A DNA stretch of 64,000 nucleotides from Thalassotalea profundi (GCF_014653195.1 NZ_BNAH01000002.1:344028-408027), one strand, 5' to 3'; counted from the first letter of the stretch, positions 25,667 through 35,578 are shown. Notes: a model not told the origin generated them from the letters alone. A program made the numbers and translations.

Positions 25667-27514
25667 ATGGATCAAGCCCCACAATCTAGACTTAAAGAGC
25701 TCATAACCAAAGGTAAAGAGCAAGGTTACTTAACGTTTGCCGAGGTTAATGATCATCTCCCTCAGGATATTATCGATTCTGATCAGGTTGAAGATATCAT
25801 TCGTATGATTAACGATATGGGTATTCAGGTATTTGAAAACGCGCCTGATAGCGATACGTTAATGATGAGCGAAGCTAATACCGACGAAGATGCCGCAGAA
25901 GCAGCCGCCCAAGCACTTGCTACTGTTGAAAGTGAAATAGGACGTACGACGGATCCTGTCCGCATGTATATGCGTGAAATGGGTACTGTTGAACTATTAA
26001 CCCGTAAAGGTGAAATAGTTATTGCTAAGCGTATCGAAGAAGGGATCAAAGAAGTTCAACGTTCGGTATCAGAATACCCGCCAGCCATTAATTACTTGCT
26101 GGAACAGTGGGACAACTTTGAAGCAGAAGAAGGTCGTTTAAGCGATATCATCGTTGGCTTTTTAGACCCAGATGCTGAAGAGGAAGAGATTCCAATTGCC
26201 GCTACACACATCGGCTCTGAATTATCAGAAGAAGAACTTGATGATGAAGATGACGACAATGAAGATGGCGACGATGAAGATGAAGAAGACGTTGATACAG
26301 GGCCAGATCCTGAATTAGCACGCGAAAAATTCACATTGTTACGTGCCGCATATGAAAATGCTAATAATGTAATTGCTAGCAAAGGTCGTGGCCATGCCGA
26401 AGCGCAAAAAGCTATTGATGAACTAGCAGAAGTTTTTAAAGAATTTAGATTAGTACCAAAAGTATTTGATCGCTTAGTTAAAAATATGCGTTCAATCATG
26501 GATCGTTTACGTGTTCAAGAACGTTTAATAATGAAGCACTGTGTTGTTGGCGCTGGTATGCCAAAAACTACTTTCATTAAAATATTCCCAGGTAACGAAA
26601 CCTCTAAAAACTGGTTTGAAGAGCAAAAAGCGGCTGGTGAACCTTATTCTGCAAAATTAGCGGACATTGAATTAGACGTTGAACGTTGTATCTACAAGTT
26701 AAACCAACTTGAAGAAGAAACTTTCTTAAACGTACATGGCATAAAAGACATTAACCGTCGTATGTCAATTGGTGAAGCAAAAGCTCGCCGCGCGAAAAAA
26801 GAAATGGTGGAAGCCAACTTACGTTTAGTGATTTCAATTGCGAAAAAATACACCAACCGTGGTTTACAATTTTTGGATTTAATCCAAGAAGGTAATATTG
26901 GCTTAATGAAAGCTGTTGATAAATTTGAATACCGTCGCGGTTATAAATTTTCAACGTACGCCACATGGTGGATACGCCAAGCAATAACGCGTTCAATTGC
27001 TGACCAAGCACGTACCATTCGTATTCCAGTACATATGATTGAAACGATTAACAAACTTAATCGTATTTCTCGTCAAATGTTACAAGAAATGGGCCGCGAA
27101 CCAACACCAGAAGAATTAGCAGAACGCATGATCATGCCTGAAGATAAAATTCGTAAGGTATTGAAAATAGCAAAAGAACCTATTTCGATGGAAACACCAA
27201 TTGGTGATGATGAAGATTCACACTTAGGTGACTTTATTGAAGATGGTAGCGGTGAATTGCCAGTTGATTCAGCAACAGCTGAAAACTTAAAACATGCTAC
27301 ACATGAAGTACTAGCTGGCTTAACGGCCCGTGAAGCTAAAGTACTTAGAATGCGTTTTGGTATTGACATGAATACTGACCATACGCTTGAAGAAGTAGGT
27401 AAACAATTTGATGTTACCCGTGAGCGTATTCGTCAAATAGAAGCCAAAGCATTACGTAAATTACGTCATCCTTCTCGTTCTGAGCAACTGAAAAGTTTCT
27501 TAGATGGTGAATAA
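25667..27514 (+). CDS. rpoD: RNA polymerase sigma factor RpoD (sigma-70)
   Basis: This is the primary sigma factor. The 615 aa protein has region 1.1 at the N-terminus, a long non-conserved region with a very acidic stretch (about residues 195-225), region 2 with the [22 protein letters not shown] and [19 protein letters not shown] blocks, region 3 and region 4 with the helix-turn-helix [24 protein letters not shown]. The ATG at 25667 matches the E. coli start; an upstream in-frame TTG would add ten residues. A strong terminator follows. Confidence 0.98.
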   Translation: MDQAPQSRLKELITKGKEQGYLTFAEVNDHLPQDIIDSDQVEDIIRMINDMGIQVFENAPDSDTLMMSEANTDEDAAEAAAQALATVESEIGRTTDPVRMYMREMGTVELLTRKGEIVIAKRIEEGIKEVQRSVSEYPPAINYLLEQWDNFEAEEGRLSDIIVGFLDPDAEEEEIPIAATHIGSELSEEELDDEDDDNEDGDDEDEEDVDTGPDPELAREKFTLLRAAYENANNVIASKGRGHAEAQKAIDELAEVFKEFRLVPKVFDRLVKNMRSIMDRLRVQERLIMKHCVVGAGMPKTTFIKIFPGNETSKNWFEEQKAAGEPYSAKLADIELDVERCIYKLNQLEEETFLNVHGIKDINRRMSIGEAKARRAKKEMVEANLRLVISIAKKYTNRGLQFLDLIQEGNIGLMKAVDKFEYRRGYKFSTYATWWIRQAITRSIADQARTIRIPVHMIETINKLNRISRQMLQEMGREPTPEELAERMIMPEDKIRKVLKIAKEPISMETPIGDDEDSHLGDFIEDGSGELPVDSATAENLKHATHEVLAGLTAREAKVLRMRFGIDMNTDHTLEEVGKQFDVTRERIRQIEAKALRKLRHPSRSEQLKSFLDGE

Positions 27515-27534
27515 GCTTATAAATAGCTAAAATT

Positions 27535-27559
27535 AAAAGCCCCTTAATGGGGCTTTTTT
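27535..27559 (+). terminator. Intrinsic terminator of rpoD
   Basis: AAAAGCCCC pairs with GGGGCTTTT, followed by six Ts in total, 21 bp after the rpoD stop. Confidence 0.92.
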
Positions 27560-27706
27560 GATCTCAGAGCGACATACGATACAAAAGACATTACATTCTA
27601 GCTTATAGCTTTTGAAGAAATCCCCCTTAGAATGCCCTTAAAACTGAATGACTGCCTAACATTTAAGCTATCAGTCTTATTTTAATGACTTTTTAAACTT
27701 CTAATA

Positions 27707-27735
27707 GTGACAACAATTTAAAAAATGCTTATACT
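27707..27735 (+). promoter_or_regulatory. Stable-RNA type promoter for the tRNA transcript
   Basis: GTGACA, 17 bp, then TATACT, followed by a GC-rich discriminator (GCACGCCG) typical of stringently controlled stable-RNA promoters. It lies 36 bp upstream of the decayed tRNA-like copy and 128 bp upstream of the intact tRNA, so both would be in one transcript. Confidence 0.7.
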
Positions 27736-27771
27736 GCACGCCGTTTCGTAGAGAACACCTCGGAACAGAAT

Positions 27772-27834
27772 ATAACTGCTTAGCTTAGTTTGTTAGAACA
27801 TTCGATTTATATCAACTGGTTTAAAGTAGTTATA
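27772..27834 (+). pseudogene. Decayed tRNA-like copy upstream of the CAU tRNA
   Basis: TAGCTTAGTTTGTTAGAACA matches the intact tRNA's TAGCTCAGTTGGTTAGAGCA with mostly C-to-T and G-to-A changes, and similarity continues through the anticodon arm, where CAT has become TAT. The T arm is missing. The outer ends (ATAACTGC and GTAGTTAT) can still pair as an acceptor-like stem. It looks like a duplicated tRNA that has decayed while remaining in the leader of the transcript. Confidence 0.6.
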
Positions 27835-27863
27835 GAAAAAAGTTAGTCCAAATTTGTGAAAAT

Positions 27864-27940
27864 GGGCCCGTAGCTCAGTTGGTTAGAGCATCCGACTCAT
27901 AATCGGCAGGTCCCCCGTTCAAGTCGGGGCGGGCCCACCA
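27864..27940 (+). tRNA. tRNA with CAU anticodon, probably tRNA-Ile2 (lysidine-modified)
   Basis: The 77-nt gene folds as a full cloverleaf: acceptor GGGCCCG/CGGGCCC, D arm AGCTCAGTTGGTTAGAGCA, anticodon loop CTCATAA, T arm GTTCAAGTC, and an encoded CCA end. The CAU anticodon could be elongator Met or Ile2. Ile2 is favoured by C4-G69 and C5-G68 pairs, the GACTCATAATCG anticodon arm shared with E. coli Ile2, and location after rpoD (E. coli ileX is also near rpoD). Eight bases flanking each side (GTGAAAAT/ATTTTCAC) can extend the acceptor stem. Confidence 0.9.
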
Positions 27941-28146
27941 TTTTCACGAATCATACGACTTATATAGTAGTGCCATCTAAATTAATAGTATTTTACCTAA
28001 GAAATTTCCAAGTCCTACCAACACAAATTTAAACCACACAGTTTCCTGTGTATTTTAAAAGACCAAGACACCACTAATTAAAACAAATAACCTTATAAAA
28101 AAGCTGTAATTAAGTTAGTTTGAACATAATAAGATAAATGGTGGTA

Positions 28147-28449
28147 TTAAATTTTCTGTCTTTCGTAGGCAGGTATATCAAAGTAGCTATCATCTCTAGT
28201 TTTTAGAGCTTCTTTAAATGCTACTTTTTTATTTTTTCTCTCATTAATATTTTCACCAAAAACTTGAAAGTGAGCTTCTTCCATAATTTGAGTGGAATGT
28301 TCTCGATTGATAATAGATAAAACCTCACCTGCATGGATATAACCTTGAATACGGTTTTTCAACTCCCTATCAGGGACTCTTGTGGAAACTGATTCGAAAT
28401 ATTGAGTAAATAACGCACTCAGTTTATTTATATACGTATGCTCATTCAT
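28147..28449 (-). CDS. Hypothetical protein, 100 aa
   Basis: No family is recognised. The product is charged and largely helical by composition, without a signal peptide or membrane segment. It contains LKNRIQGYIHAGEVLSIINREHS and ends DDSYFDIPAYERQKI. It lies between the tRNA and the receptor-like channel on the minus strand, with 88 bp to the channel stop. Codon content looks coding, and the start ATG is plausible. A function cannot be proposed. Confidence 0.6.
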   Translation of the reverse strand: MNEHTYINKLSALFTQYFESVSTRVPDRELKNRIQGYIHAGEVLSIINREHSTQIMEEAHFQVFGENINERKNKKVAFKEALKTRDDSYFDIPAYERQKI

Positions 28450-28537
28450 TGATTTTCAACACCCCACTCAAGTTATGATTAACCTGAAGATAGTAGTAAT
28501 TATAGATAAAACAAAAAACTCATCATCAGTACTTTGA

Positions 28538-29677
28538 TTACTTATCACCATCAAAATAACTGGCAACTCGTTCTGGCCAATCTGGTGAATTAATTCTTTT
28601 TAACAAAGACTCATTAATTGATTCACGTATAAGGCTACTATCAGGTAATGCAAATACATAATCTTGGCGGGCTAAGGTTATAGGTAAAACTTGTAATTCT
28701 CCTGCATACTCTTGCTTAATAGTCCAACGCAATAATGGTGCGTCATAAACAACTACATCAACTTTACCGTCAGCTAGTTTTTGTAATGCTTCACTTAAAC
28801 TGTCATTGTTTTCAAATTTTAGTTTACGGTTTTGTAACCAACTAGCACTAGTACTGCCATTTACACTTGCTATATGCATACCGACTAAGTCATCAGCATT
28901 GTTTAATTTACTACTAAGTTGACCAATGGTAAGCGCACTTGTAATGGATGCGGTAAAGAAAGATACAATAATCAGTGCCGTTAACATCCACACCATACCG
29001 AGTAATCGGCCCCCAATAGTACGTGGCGCAACATCACCATAACCTACCGTTGTCATGGTAACCATTGCCCACCAAAAACCGGAAAACAAGCCATTGGCGC
29101 GGCTACCACCAAACTGCTCCGGATTTGCTTTTCGTTCAAGCAGCCAAGCAACAAATCCAACACCTAACAATAATAATGTCAGCATACCAATCACTTTTAG
29201 AAAAGCGGGAGATGCTAGCGCTGCCAATACGGCTAACCAACCAGATGACCATTCATTACGTACCGCAACCGATAACCCTGAACTAGTAATGGTATGTGTA
29301 AAATCCATTTTTTTTGCGCGATCTGCTGTAGCCGTAATCGCACCTAACCCGACATCAAGCTGCGCATTAGATGTTGCACTTAATAATCCATCTAAATCAT
29401 ATTCTTGAAACCGGTAATCCCACCCTTGTTCTTCAGCTATTTCTTTCCATAAATCTATGGCTAAGCCACTAAACGATTCGCCTTCTATTTTCGCAAAAGG
29501 CGGAGCTTCTTTTACACCTATTACTAAGGTATTGTTCGAGGTACTTTGCTCTTTAAGAATTGTTGTTGCATCAACTTCGGTCGTATTTTGTCCGTAAGCT
29601 ATACTCGACATACATAACGCAATTAATGTAAGTAAGCCGCACAGCCACATTGGTTTAATTATCATTTTATTTATCAT
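28538..29677 (-). CDS. Glutamate-receptor-like (GluR0 type) ligand-gated potassium channel
   Basis: The 379 aa protein has a signal peptide (1-29), then solute-binding lobe 1 (about 50-145, with TATADR whose Arg120 would hold the ligand carboxylate), a channel core of helix M1 (155-180), a pore loop with the potassium filter TTVGYGD at 209-215, and helix M2 (223-248), and then lobe 2 (about 255-379). This split arrangement is that of GluR0, the bacterial ionotropic glutamate receptor. It should open a K+ pore on binding an amino acid. Ligand and conductance are inferred. Confidence 0.9.
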   Translation of the reverse strand: MINKMIIKPMWLCGLLTLIALCMSSIAYGQNTTEVDATTILKEQSTSNNTLVIGVKEAPPFAKIEGESFSGLAIDLWKEIAEEQGWDYRFQEYDLDGLLSATSNAQLDVGLGAITATADRAKKMDFTHTITSSGLSVAVRNEWSSGWLAVLAALASPAFLKVIGMLTLLLLGVGFVAWLLERKANPEQFGGSRANGLFSGFWWAMVTMTTVGYGDVAPRTIGGRLLGMVWMLTALIIVSFFTASITSALTIGQLSSKLNNADDLVGMHIASVNGSTSASWLQNRKLKFENNDSLSEALQKLADGKVDVVVYDAPLLRWTIKQEYAGELQVLPITLARQDYVFALPDSSLIRESINESLLKRINSPDWPERVASYFDGDK

Positions 29678-29792
29678 GTGGTTACTCCGTAGTGATTGAA
29701 GAGCACTTATGTTAACGTAATATTATCATCGTTGCACTTTCAATAATTTTATTCGCAAGCAAAGGTATATAAAACATTAAAGGCTACAGTTT

Positions 29793-31202
29793 ATGAAACA
29801 AAAAAGCGTAGATAATATTCAACAAAACAACGGTACAAAAAACAGCCTTTGGGGAAAACAAACACAGTTATCTTTGCAGTACTTTACTATTGGATCGCAC
29901 TGTTTCTCTATGGATTTCATTAATTCACTCATTAATATTAAAAAGGCTTGCGCACAGGTTAACTATAATGAAGGTCTTTTAGACAAAGATATCTATCAGA
30001 GTATTCTTCACGCCTGCAGCGAACTACAACTTAATGATTACTCTATACAGTTTCCTTTGAGCGTTTGGCAAACTGGATCAGGTACTCAAACTAATATGAA
30101 TGTAAATGAAGTTATCGCTTCATTAGCAAATACCTTTAAAGCTAAAAAAATTACTGATGCTCAAACAAAACAACAATTAAGTAGAACAATACATCCTAAT
30201 GATCATGTCAATTTATCGCAATCTTCTAATGATGTATTTCCTAGTGCGATGCACATTGTGGTTGCCGTACTAACTCATAACCGTTTATTAAAATCGCTTG
30301 CTCATTTAAAAAGTTCACTTAACGAAAAACAGCAACAATTTAAGGATGATTTTACGGTGGGTCGTACCCATCTTATGGATGCTTTACCGCTATCAGCAGG
30401 GGCTGTATTTTCGGGCTATTATGAGCAGTTATCGCAAGCAAATAATGCAATTTTAGACAGTTTACCAACGATTTATCAGCTTGCGTTAGGCGGCACAGCC
30501 GTTGGTGGTGGTGACAATGCACCTATTAATTTTGGACAAAAAGCAGCAAAAGAATTAAGCGAATTATATCAGTTACCTTTCACCGCAAGTAATAACACTT
30601 ATGCTGCCGTTTCAGGTGAAGATGCTATCATTCGTTACAGTAGCGCTTTAAAGCAACTGGCAAGTGTATTGTTTAAAATGGTAAATGACTTTCGTATGCT
30701 TGGCAGTGGCCCGCGATGTGGCTTAAATGAATGGCTATTACCGGCAAATGAACCAGGGAGTTCTATTATGCCAGGTAAAGTAAATCCAACACAATGCGAA
30801 GCCTTATCTATGGTTTGTTTACAAATATTTGGAAATGAGCTAACTGTTTCACTTGCTGCCTCCAATGGGCAATTACAACTTAATACCTACCGCCCTGTTA
30901 TCATTCATAATGTAATGGAAAGTATCGAATTATTAACCGATGCAATGACTTCCTTTGCGGATCACTGTGTAAGCGGCCTTGAACTGAACAAAACTCAAAT
31001 CAACACTAATATGCAGCAAAACTTATCTGTTGTGACTCTGCTAGCACCAACGCTCGGTTACGATGTAGCCACTCAAATAGTGCATGTTGCAAACGATAAT
31101 AATCTCTCGTTAGCACAAGCGGCTGAAAAACTTAATTTATATAGTATTACTGAATTTGAAGTTCTGTTATCTCAATCATTACACAACAAAAATACAAACT
31201 AA
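29793..31202 (+). CDS. fumC: Class II fumarate hydratase family protein
   Basis: The 469 aa enzyme belongs to the fumarase/aspartase superfamily, with TGSGTQTNMNVNEVIA, HPNDHVNLSQSSNDVFPSAMH, TVGRTHLMDALPL and the signature GSSIMPGKVNPTQCEA (catalytic Ser region). These match FumC, which interconverts fumarate and malate. Several normally invariant residues differ slightly (DHVNLSQ rather than DHVNKSQ: the Lys is replaced by Leu), so substrate preference could have changed. The gene is divergent from the receptor-channel gene. Fumarase is the best call. Confidence 0.82.
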   Translation: MKQKSVDNIQQNNGTKNSLWGKQTQLSLQYFTIGSHCFSMDFINSLINIKKACAQVNYNEGLLDKDIYQSILHACSELQLNDYSIQFPLSVWQTGSGTQTNMNVNEVIASLANTFKAKKITDAQTKQQLSRTIHPNDHVNLSQSSNDVFPSAMHIVVAVLTHNRLLKSLAHLKSSLNEKQQQFKDDFTVGRTHLMDALPLSAGAVFSGYYEQLSQANNAILDSLPTIYQLALGGTAVGGGDNAPINFGQKAAKELSELYQLPFTASNNTYAAVSGEDAIIRYSSALKQLASVLFKMVNDFRMLGSGPRCGLNEWLLPANEPGSSIMPGKVNPTQCEALSMVCLQIFGNELTVSLAASNGQLQLNTYRPVIIHNVMESIELLTDAMTSFADHCVSGLELNKTQINTNMQQNLSVVTLLAPTLGYDVATQIVHVANDNNLSLAQAAEKLNLYSITEFEVLLSQSLHNKNTN

Positions 31203-31368
31203 TCACTTCGCTTAATATAAATAAAACTAAATGATTTATTTAACAAATTATGTGCATATTCGTTCAACACAAATGCGACATTTTGTCACATACCGCTGCC
31301 AAAGTTTCTCCTGTATAGTTCTGCATACTTTTGTTCATTCATAACATGTTGTAAAGCAAGGATAACTT

Positions 31369-33453
31369 ATGCTTCTTTTTCGATATAAACCACTCTCAGC
31401 TTGTTTTAGCCTAAGTTTAGCTTTGCCATTAATTACTTTTGCAAATGAAAATAATACGGTTAACACATCAGATGAACAATTAGAAAAAATTGTGGTGTTG
31501 GGAACACAAAGTAAGTTGGAAATAGAAACAGAACAAGCGCTAACACCAGGCGGAGTTTCTATTATTGATAGTGATGAGTTCTACAAACGAAATGTTTCAA
31601 CACTTGCTGATATGCTACGTTTTGTACCTGGAGTGTGGACAACTAGCGGTTCAGCTGGAGACTCAACATTTTTTTCGAGTAGAGGGTCTAACCTAGACGC
31701 CACTAACTATGACGGAAACGGAATAAAGTTATTGCAAGATGGGCTTCCCGTCACCGCGGCCGACGGCAATAATCATAACAGAATAGTAGACCCATTAAGT
31801 ACGCGTTATGCCATTGTAGCTAGAGGATCAAATGCACTTACATATGGTGCTAGCACTCTTGGCGGAGCAATCAATTTTATTAGTCCTACCGCTCATGATA
31901 TGGAAGCATTTCAAGTTTATCTAAATGCTGGAAGTCATGGCAAATTAGAAGGACGAGCAACAGCAGCAACTGTTAACGGCGACTTCGATGCCATAGTTAC
32001 ATTAGAGAAAAAACGCTTAGAGGGTTATCGAGGGCATCAAAATCAGGAACGTGATGGTTTTTATTTAAATGCTGGCTGGAAGTTTAATGAAGACGTACGA
32101 ACACGTTTTTATTTTACTTACATCGATAATAACCAAGAACTCCCTGGTGGGCTTAGCCAAGAGCAGTTTGATGAAGATCCCTATCAAGGGCATAATTCGG
32201 CAATTGTTGGAAACTATCAATATGATGTAGAAATGTGGCGTATCGCTAACAATACCATATGGAACATTGACGAAAACAGTAGCCTTTCAGTGGGTATCTC
32301 TTACGAAGATCAAGCGCTTTACCATCCTATTGTCTACAACCCTTATTTCAGTTTATTAATCGATACTGATCAAAAAAACTTAGGTACGTCGTTACGCTAT
32401 AACTTTACTTTAAATGAACACAATATACTCTTCGGTATAAATTACGCAGAAACAACAGTAACTGGTGGCAATTACGAACATGAGAGTGGAATACACAAAG
32501 GTATTTCAACCATTGTTGATAACAAAGCTGACAGTCTCGAAGTATTTTTAGTGGATAGGTGGCAATTTGCCCCCAATTGGAAACTTATTTATGGCATACA
32601 AGCAGTTTCAGCTAGTCGAAACGTAAAAAATACGAATGCACAAAACAATACCGTTTATAACCCTAAAGCTGATTACAATAGTATTAATCCACGTGTTGGT
32701 TTGATTTATCAATGGTCAGACAGTGTCGAGTTATTCGCAAATGTCAGTCATCTTTACGAACCGCCAACAAATTATGAATTAGAAGATGATGCAAGCCCAG
32801 ATAATAAAGCACTTAAAGCCATGCAAGGGGAAGTTATTGAAATAGGTACACGCGGTAAAGAAACATTTCAAAAATCTAATTATTGGCATTGGGAATTGGC
32901 GTTTTATTATGGAAAATTGCAAGACGAAATTCTTTCAATTGACGATCCAAACGCACCTGGCACTAGTTTGTCATCAAACAATGACGATACCATTCACGCA
33001 GGTTTTGAAGCATTACTTGGGGCCAGCTTTGTGCTTGATAATAAAGAAGTACATAAGATTGAGCCCCTATTAAGTTTGACAATTAACGAATTTTCTTTCA
33101 ATGATGACCCTATTTATAAGAACAACCAACTCCCAGCCGCTCCTGGTTACGCAATAAAAGGTGAAATACTTTATCGTAACGCTAATGGATTTTTTATTGG
33201 CCCAACATTCGACATTATTGACGAACGTTATGCTGACTTTAGCAATACGTATACTGTGGATAACTATACATTGATAGGCCTACGTACAGGTATTAGCGGT
33301 GAATCATGGGAGGCTTTTGCAGAAATGCGAAATATTACAGACGAAGAGTATGTTTCACTATTTAGCGTAAAAGATATCGCTAAAACCAGTGATGCTATTT
33401 TACAAGCTGGCGAACCTAGATCTATTTACATTGGGGTGAAATTCCATTTTTAG
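31369..33453 (+). CDS. TonB-dependent outer-membrane receptor
   Basis: The 694 aa protein has a signal peptide (1-27), a TonB-box region (EKIVVLGT), a plug domain (about 50-165, with LADMLRFVPGVWT and YGASTLGGAINFISP) and a 22-strand type barrel ending in aromatic Phe (IYIGVKFHF). It resembles FecA-like ferric-siderophore receptors. It is followed 27 bp later by a PepSY membrane protein, the usual partner in iron-siderophore reduction, so an iron substrate is likely. No clear Fur box was seen upstream. Confidence 0.92.
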   Translation: MLLFRYKPLSACFSLSLALPLITFANENNTVNTSDEQLEKIVVLGTQSKLEIETEQALTPGGVSIIDSDEFYKRNVSTLADMLRFVPGVWTTSGSAGDSTFFSSRGSNLDATNYDGNGIKLLQDGLPVTAADGNNHNRIVDPLSTRYAIVARGSNALTYGASTLGGAINFISPTAHDMEAFQVYLNAGSHGKLEGRATAATVNGDFDAIVTLEKKRLEGYRGHQNQERDGFYLNAGWKFNEDVRTRFYFTYIDNNQELPGGLSQEQFDEDPYQGHNSAIVGNYQYDVEMWRIANNTIWNIDENSSLSVGISYEDQALYHPIVYNPYFSLLIDTDQKNLGTSLRYNFTLNEHNILFGINYAETTVTGGNYEHESGIHKGISTIVDNKADSLEVFLVDRWQFAPNWKLIYGIQAVSASRNVKNTNAQNNTVYNPKADYNSINPRVGLIYQWSDSVELFANVSHLYEPPTNYELEDDASPDNKALKAMQGEVIEIGTRGKETFQKSNYWHWELAFYYGKLQDEILSIDDPNAPGTSLSSNNDDTIHAGFEALLGASFVLDNKEVHKIEPLLSLTINEFSFNDDPIYKNNQLPAAPGYAIKGEILYRNANGFFIGPTFDIIDERYADFSNTYTVDNYTLIGLRTGISGESWEAFAEMRNITDEEYVSLFSVKDIAKTSDAILQAGEPRSIYIGVKFHF

Positions 33454-33479
33454 CTAAATGACCGTTTAAAGTAACTACT

Positions 33480-34931
33480 ATGAGAAATGATATGTTAAAT
33501 AATGAAGCAAATACGCCTGTTAAAACATACAACTTCTATAGTTCTGTATGGCGTTGGCACTTTTATACGGGGTTATTTGTTATCCCGTTCTTATTGATTT
33601 TATCGCTAAGTGGTTTATTAATGTTAATCACTAAGCCAGTAGAAAATTGGCTTACCCAACCCACTATTTCTATTCCTGCTGACACTACAAAGCTTTCTTC
33701 TACATCGCTACTAAACATAGTGCGTACTAACTACCCTAATACCACGGTACTCTTATTCGTTCCACCTAAAAGCAATGAAGATTATGCTCAATTTTCTCTT
33801 AAACAAGCTTCCGCACATGGGCATTCTGGTCATAACGCACCAAGTACTACCGTTCAAATAAACCCATACAGTGGCGAAATACTAGGAGAACTAGACTCAA
33901 CAGCTAGTATTTACGAAAAGATAAAAACACTTCACGGCAGTCTTTTCTTGGGTTCAATTGGTGATAATTTAATTGAAATAGCTACAGGCCTTAGCATAAT
34001 GATGATCCTTACAGGGCTTTATATGGCATGGCCTAAAATTAGTTGGCGAACATTAGTACCTAACTTTATATTCAAAACACAAGAAGATTGGCGTCGATTG
34101 CACAAAAGCCTTGGGGTGCTCATTGCAATTCCTTTGCTACTTTTTTTATTTTCGGGGCTTGCTTGGACCGATATTTGGGGCGGAAAATTAGTTCAACCAT
34201 GGAGCTATTTGCCAGGTAGTAACTTCAAAGCACCCAAAGTGTCAGATCAAAATGTAGCTAATCAATACATTGAATCAAAAATAATTAAAGTCCAAAAAAA
34301 TGAACATAATCATGAATTAATGAATCATGCGGCAGTTTATCAAGTGCCTTGGGCATTAGAAAAAATTCCTCTTCCTGAATCAATAAAAAGCAGCGACAAT
34401 ATTGATTTAGAAAAAGTAATTAATATTGCAAAAGAGCAAAATTTTAACCAATATCGAGTACATTTCCCCAAAGATGAAACAGGGGTATGGACTATTTCAG
34501 CAACAACCATAGCTGGCGATATTACTAACCCTAGTATGGAGCGTACCTTACATTTAGATCAATCAAATGGTGAAACATTGGCCGATTTTAAATTTGAAGA
34601 TTATTCTGCTTTAGGTATGGCAATGTCGGCATTTATCCCTTTTCATCAAGGTGATCTAGGTCTTTGGAACTGGTTATTAAATGTTGCTATTGTACTGCTT
34701 GTTCTCCTGTTAATTATCAGTGGTGCAACACAATGGTGGAAACGTCGACCTAAAAACAAAAGAAAAATAGGTGCGCCTTCTGCGCCAAAAAGCGCTAATA
34801 AAATTGTTATATTAATTATGCTACTTGTATCAGTCTTTTTCCCACTTTCAGCAGCAGCATTATTATTGATCATTTCCATTGATATCTTATTTATTAGCCG
34901 ATTGAAAAGCTTAAAAGCCGTACTAAAATAG
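33480..34931 (+). CDS. PepSY-associated TM domain protein (putative siderophore-iron reductase)
   Basis: The 483 aa membrane protein has an N-terminal helix after WRWHFYTGLFVIPFLLI, a PepSY-like periplasmic part, further helices around 155-180 and 205-235 (WRRLHKSLGVLIAIPLL), a second periplasmic region and C-terminal helices. Conserved His residues in or near helices (RWHFYTG, LHGSLF, LHKSLG, FHQGDLG) are the pattern of PepSY_TM proteins such as FoxB-like reductases. It forms an operon with the TonB receptor. Reduction of a ferric chelate is inferred. An ATG 12 bp further in is also possible. Confidence 0.87.
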   Translation: MRNDMLNNEANTPVKTYNFYSSVWRWHFYTGLFVIPFLLILSLSGLLMLITKPVENWLTQPTISIPADTTKLSSTSLLNIVRTNYPNTTVLLFVPPKSNEDYAQFSLKQASAHGHSGHNAPSTTVQINPYSGEILGELDSTASIYEKIKTLHGSLFLGSIGDNLIEIATGLSIMMILTGLYMAWPKISWRTLVPNFIFKTQEDWRRLHKSLGVLIAIPLLLFLFSGLAWTDIWGGKLVQPWSYLPGSNFKAPKVSDQNVANQYIESKIIKVQKNEHNHELMNHAAVYQVPWALEKIPLPESIKSSDNIDLEKVINIAKEQNFNQYRVHFPKDETGVWTISATTIAGDITNPSMERTLHLDQSNGETLADFKFEDYSALGMAMSAFIPFHQGDLGLWNWLLNVAIVLLVLLLIISGATQWWKRRPKNKRKIGAPSAPKSANKIVILIMLLVSVFFPLSAAALLLIISIDILFISRLKSLKAVLK

Positions 34932-34967
34932 TTGGATATAAAATTCTGTTATTGATTTAACAAATAA

Positions 34968-34996
34968 ATAATCCCCTGCATTTGTCAGGGGATTAT
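34968..34996. terminator. Bidirectional terminator
   Basis: ATAATCCCCTG pairs with CAGGGGATTAT around a six-base loop. It lies between the PepSY gene and the convergent PEP-CTERM gene and can serve both. Confidence 0.75.
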
Positions 34997-35014
34997 GTTA
35001 TTACCAATGACTAA

Positions 35015-35578
35015 CTACTTAACCTTACGACTTGCTGACATAACAAAAGATGCCAATGCTAGTAATGCTATGAATAACGTACTAGGCTCTGGTACTGATG
35101 TTGCTTCACTTGAAACAGTATTCCCATTACTAAAATTAACAATATAAGATGGTGTAATATTAAAGTCGGTTGCAAAACCATCAAGTCCTGAAATATCAAA
35201 AAAACTGGTTCCTACCGTTTCAGCAACTAACTCAAATGTCGCAATATTAAAATCACCTGATACTGGGGCGAACATATCAGAAAACAAAAAACCTAAACCA
35301 AAACTTTCGCTGGTGATGCCTAATCCGTCAAATAAACCTAAGCTACTATCAACCAATATTAGTTCGCTTGTTAAATTTGCAATATCGAAAGAAAATATTG
35401 AGTTATCAAAATTAAAGTCAAACCAAAACATATCACTTTCGACAAAATTTGAGCCATTTATTTCGACACTTATAGCGCTACCAACAGCAACTGTATCTGA
35501 GCTTATGTTTACTGTAATTAAACCCGCATTAGCTTTCATGCTGAACATTAATAAAATGCATATTATAAAATTTTTCAT
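35015..35578 (-). CDS. Cohesin-like PEP-CTERM protein
   Basis: The 187 aa protein has a signal peptide (1-18, MKNFIICILLMFSMKANA), then one domain (19-155) with the pattern of a cohesin fold (ITVNISSDTVAVGSAISVEI, DMFWFDFNFDNSIFSF, IATFELVAETVGTSFFDI), and a C-terminal VPEPST motif followed by a hydrophobic helix and RKVK, the PEP-CTERM sorting signal cleaved by an exosortase/EpsH system. It is next to a dockerin-bearing metalloprotease on the same strand. The cohesin call is by pattern and moderate. Confidence 0.75.
   Translation of the reverse strand: MKNFIICILLMFSMKANAGLITVNISSDTVAVGSAISVEINGSNFVESDMFWFDFNFDNSIFSFDIANLTSELILVDSSLGLFDGLGITSESFGLGFLFSDMFAPVSGDFNIATFELVAETVGTSFFDISGLDGFATDFNITPSYIVNFSNGNTVSSEATSVPEPSTLFIALLALASFVMSASRKVK

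Noticed and set aside
26092..26499. Serine-rich 135-aa open frame antisense to rpoD
   Set aside because: It mirrors the acidic Asp/Glu stretch of sigma-70 and has no family likeness.
31203..31368. Fur box before the TonB receptor
   Set aside because: The spacer is AT-rich but shows no GATAAT-type hexamer array convincing enough to report.
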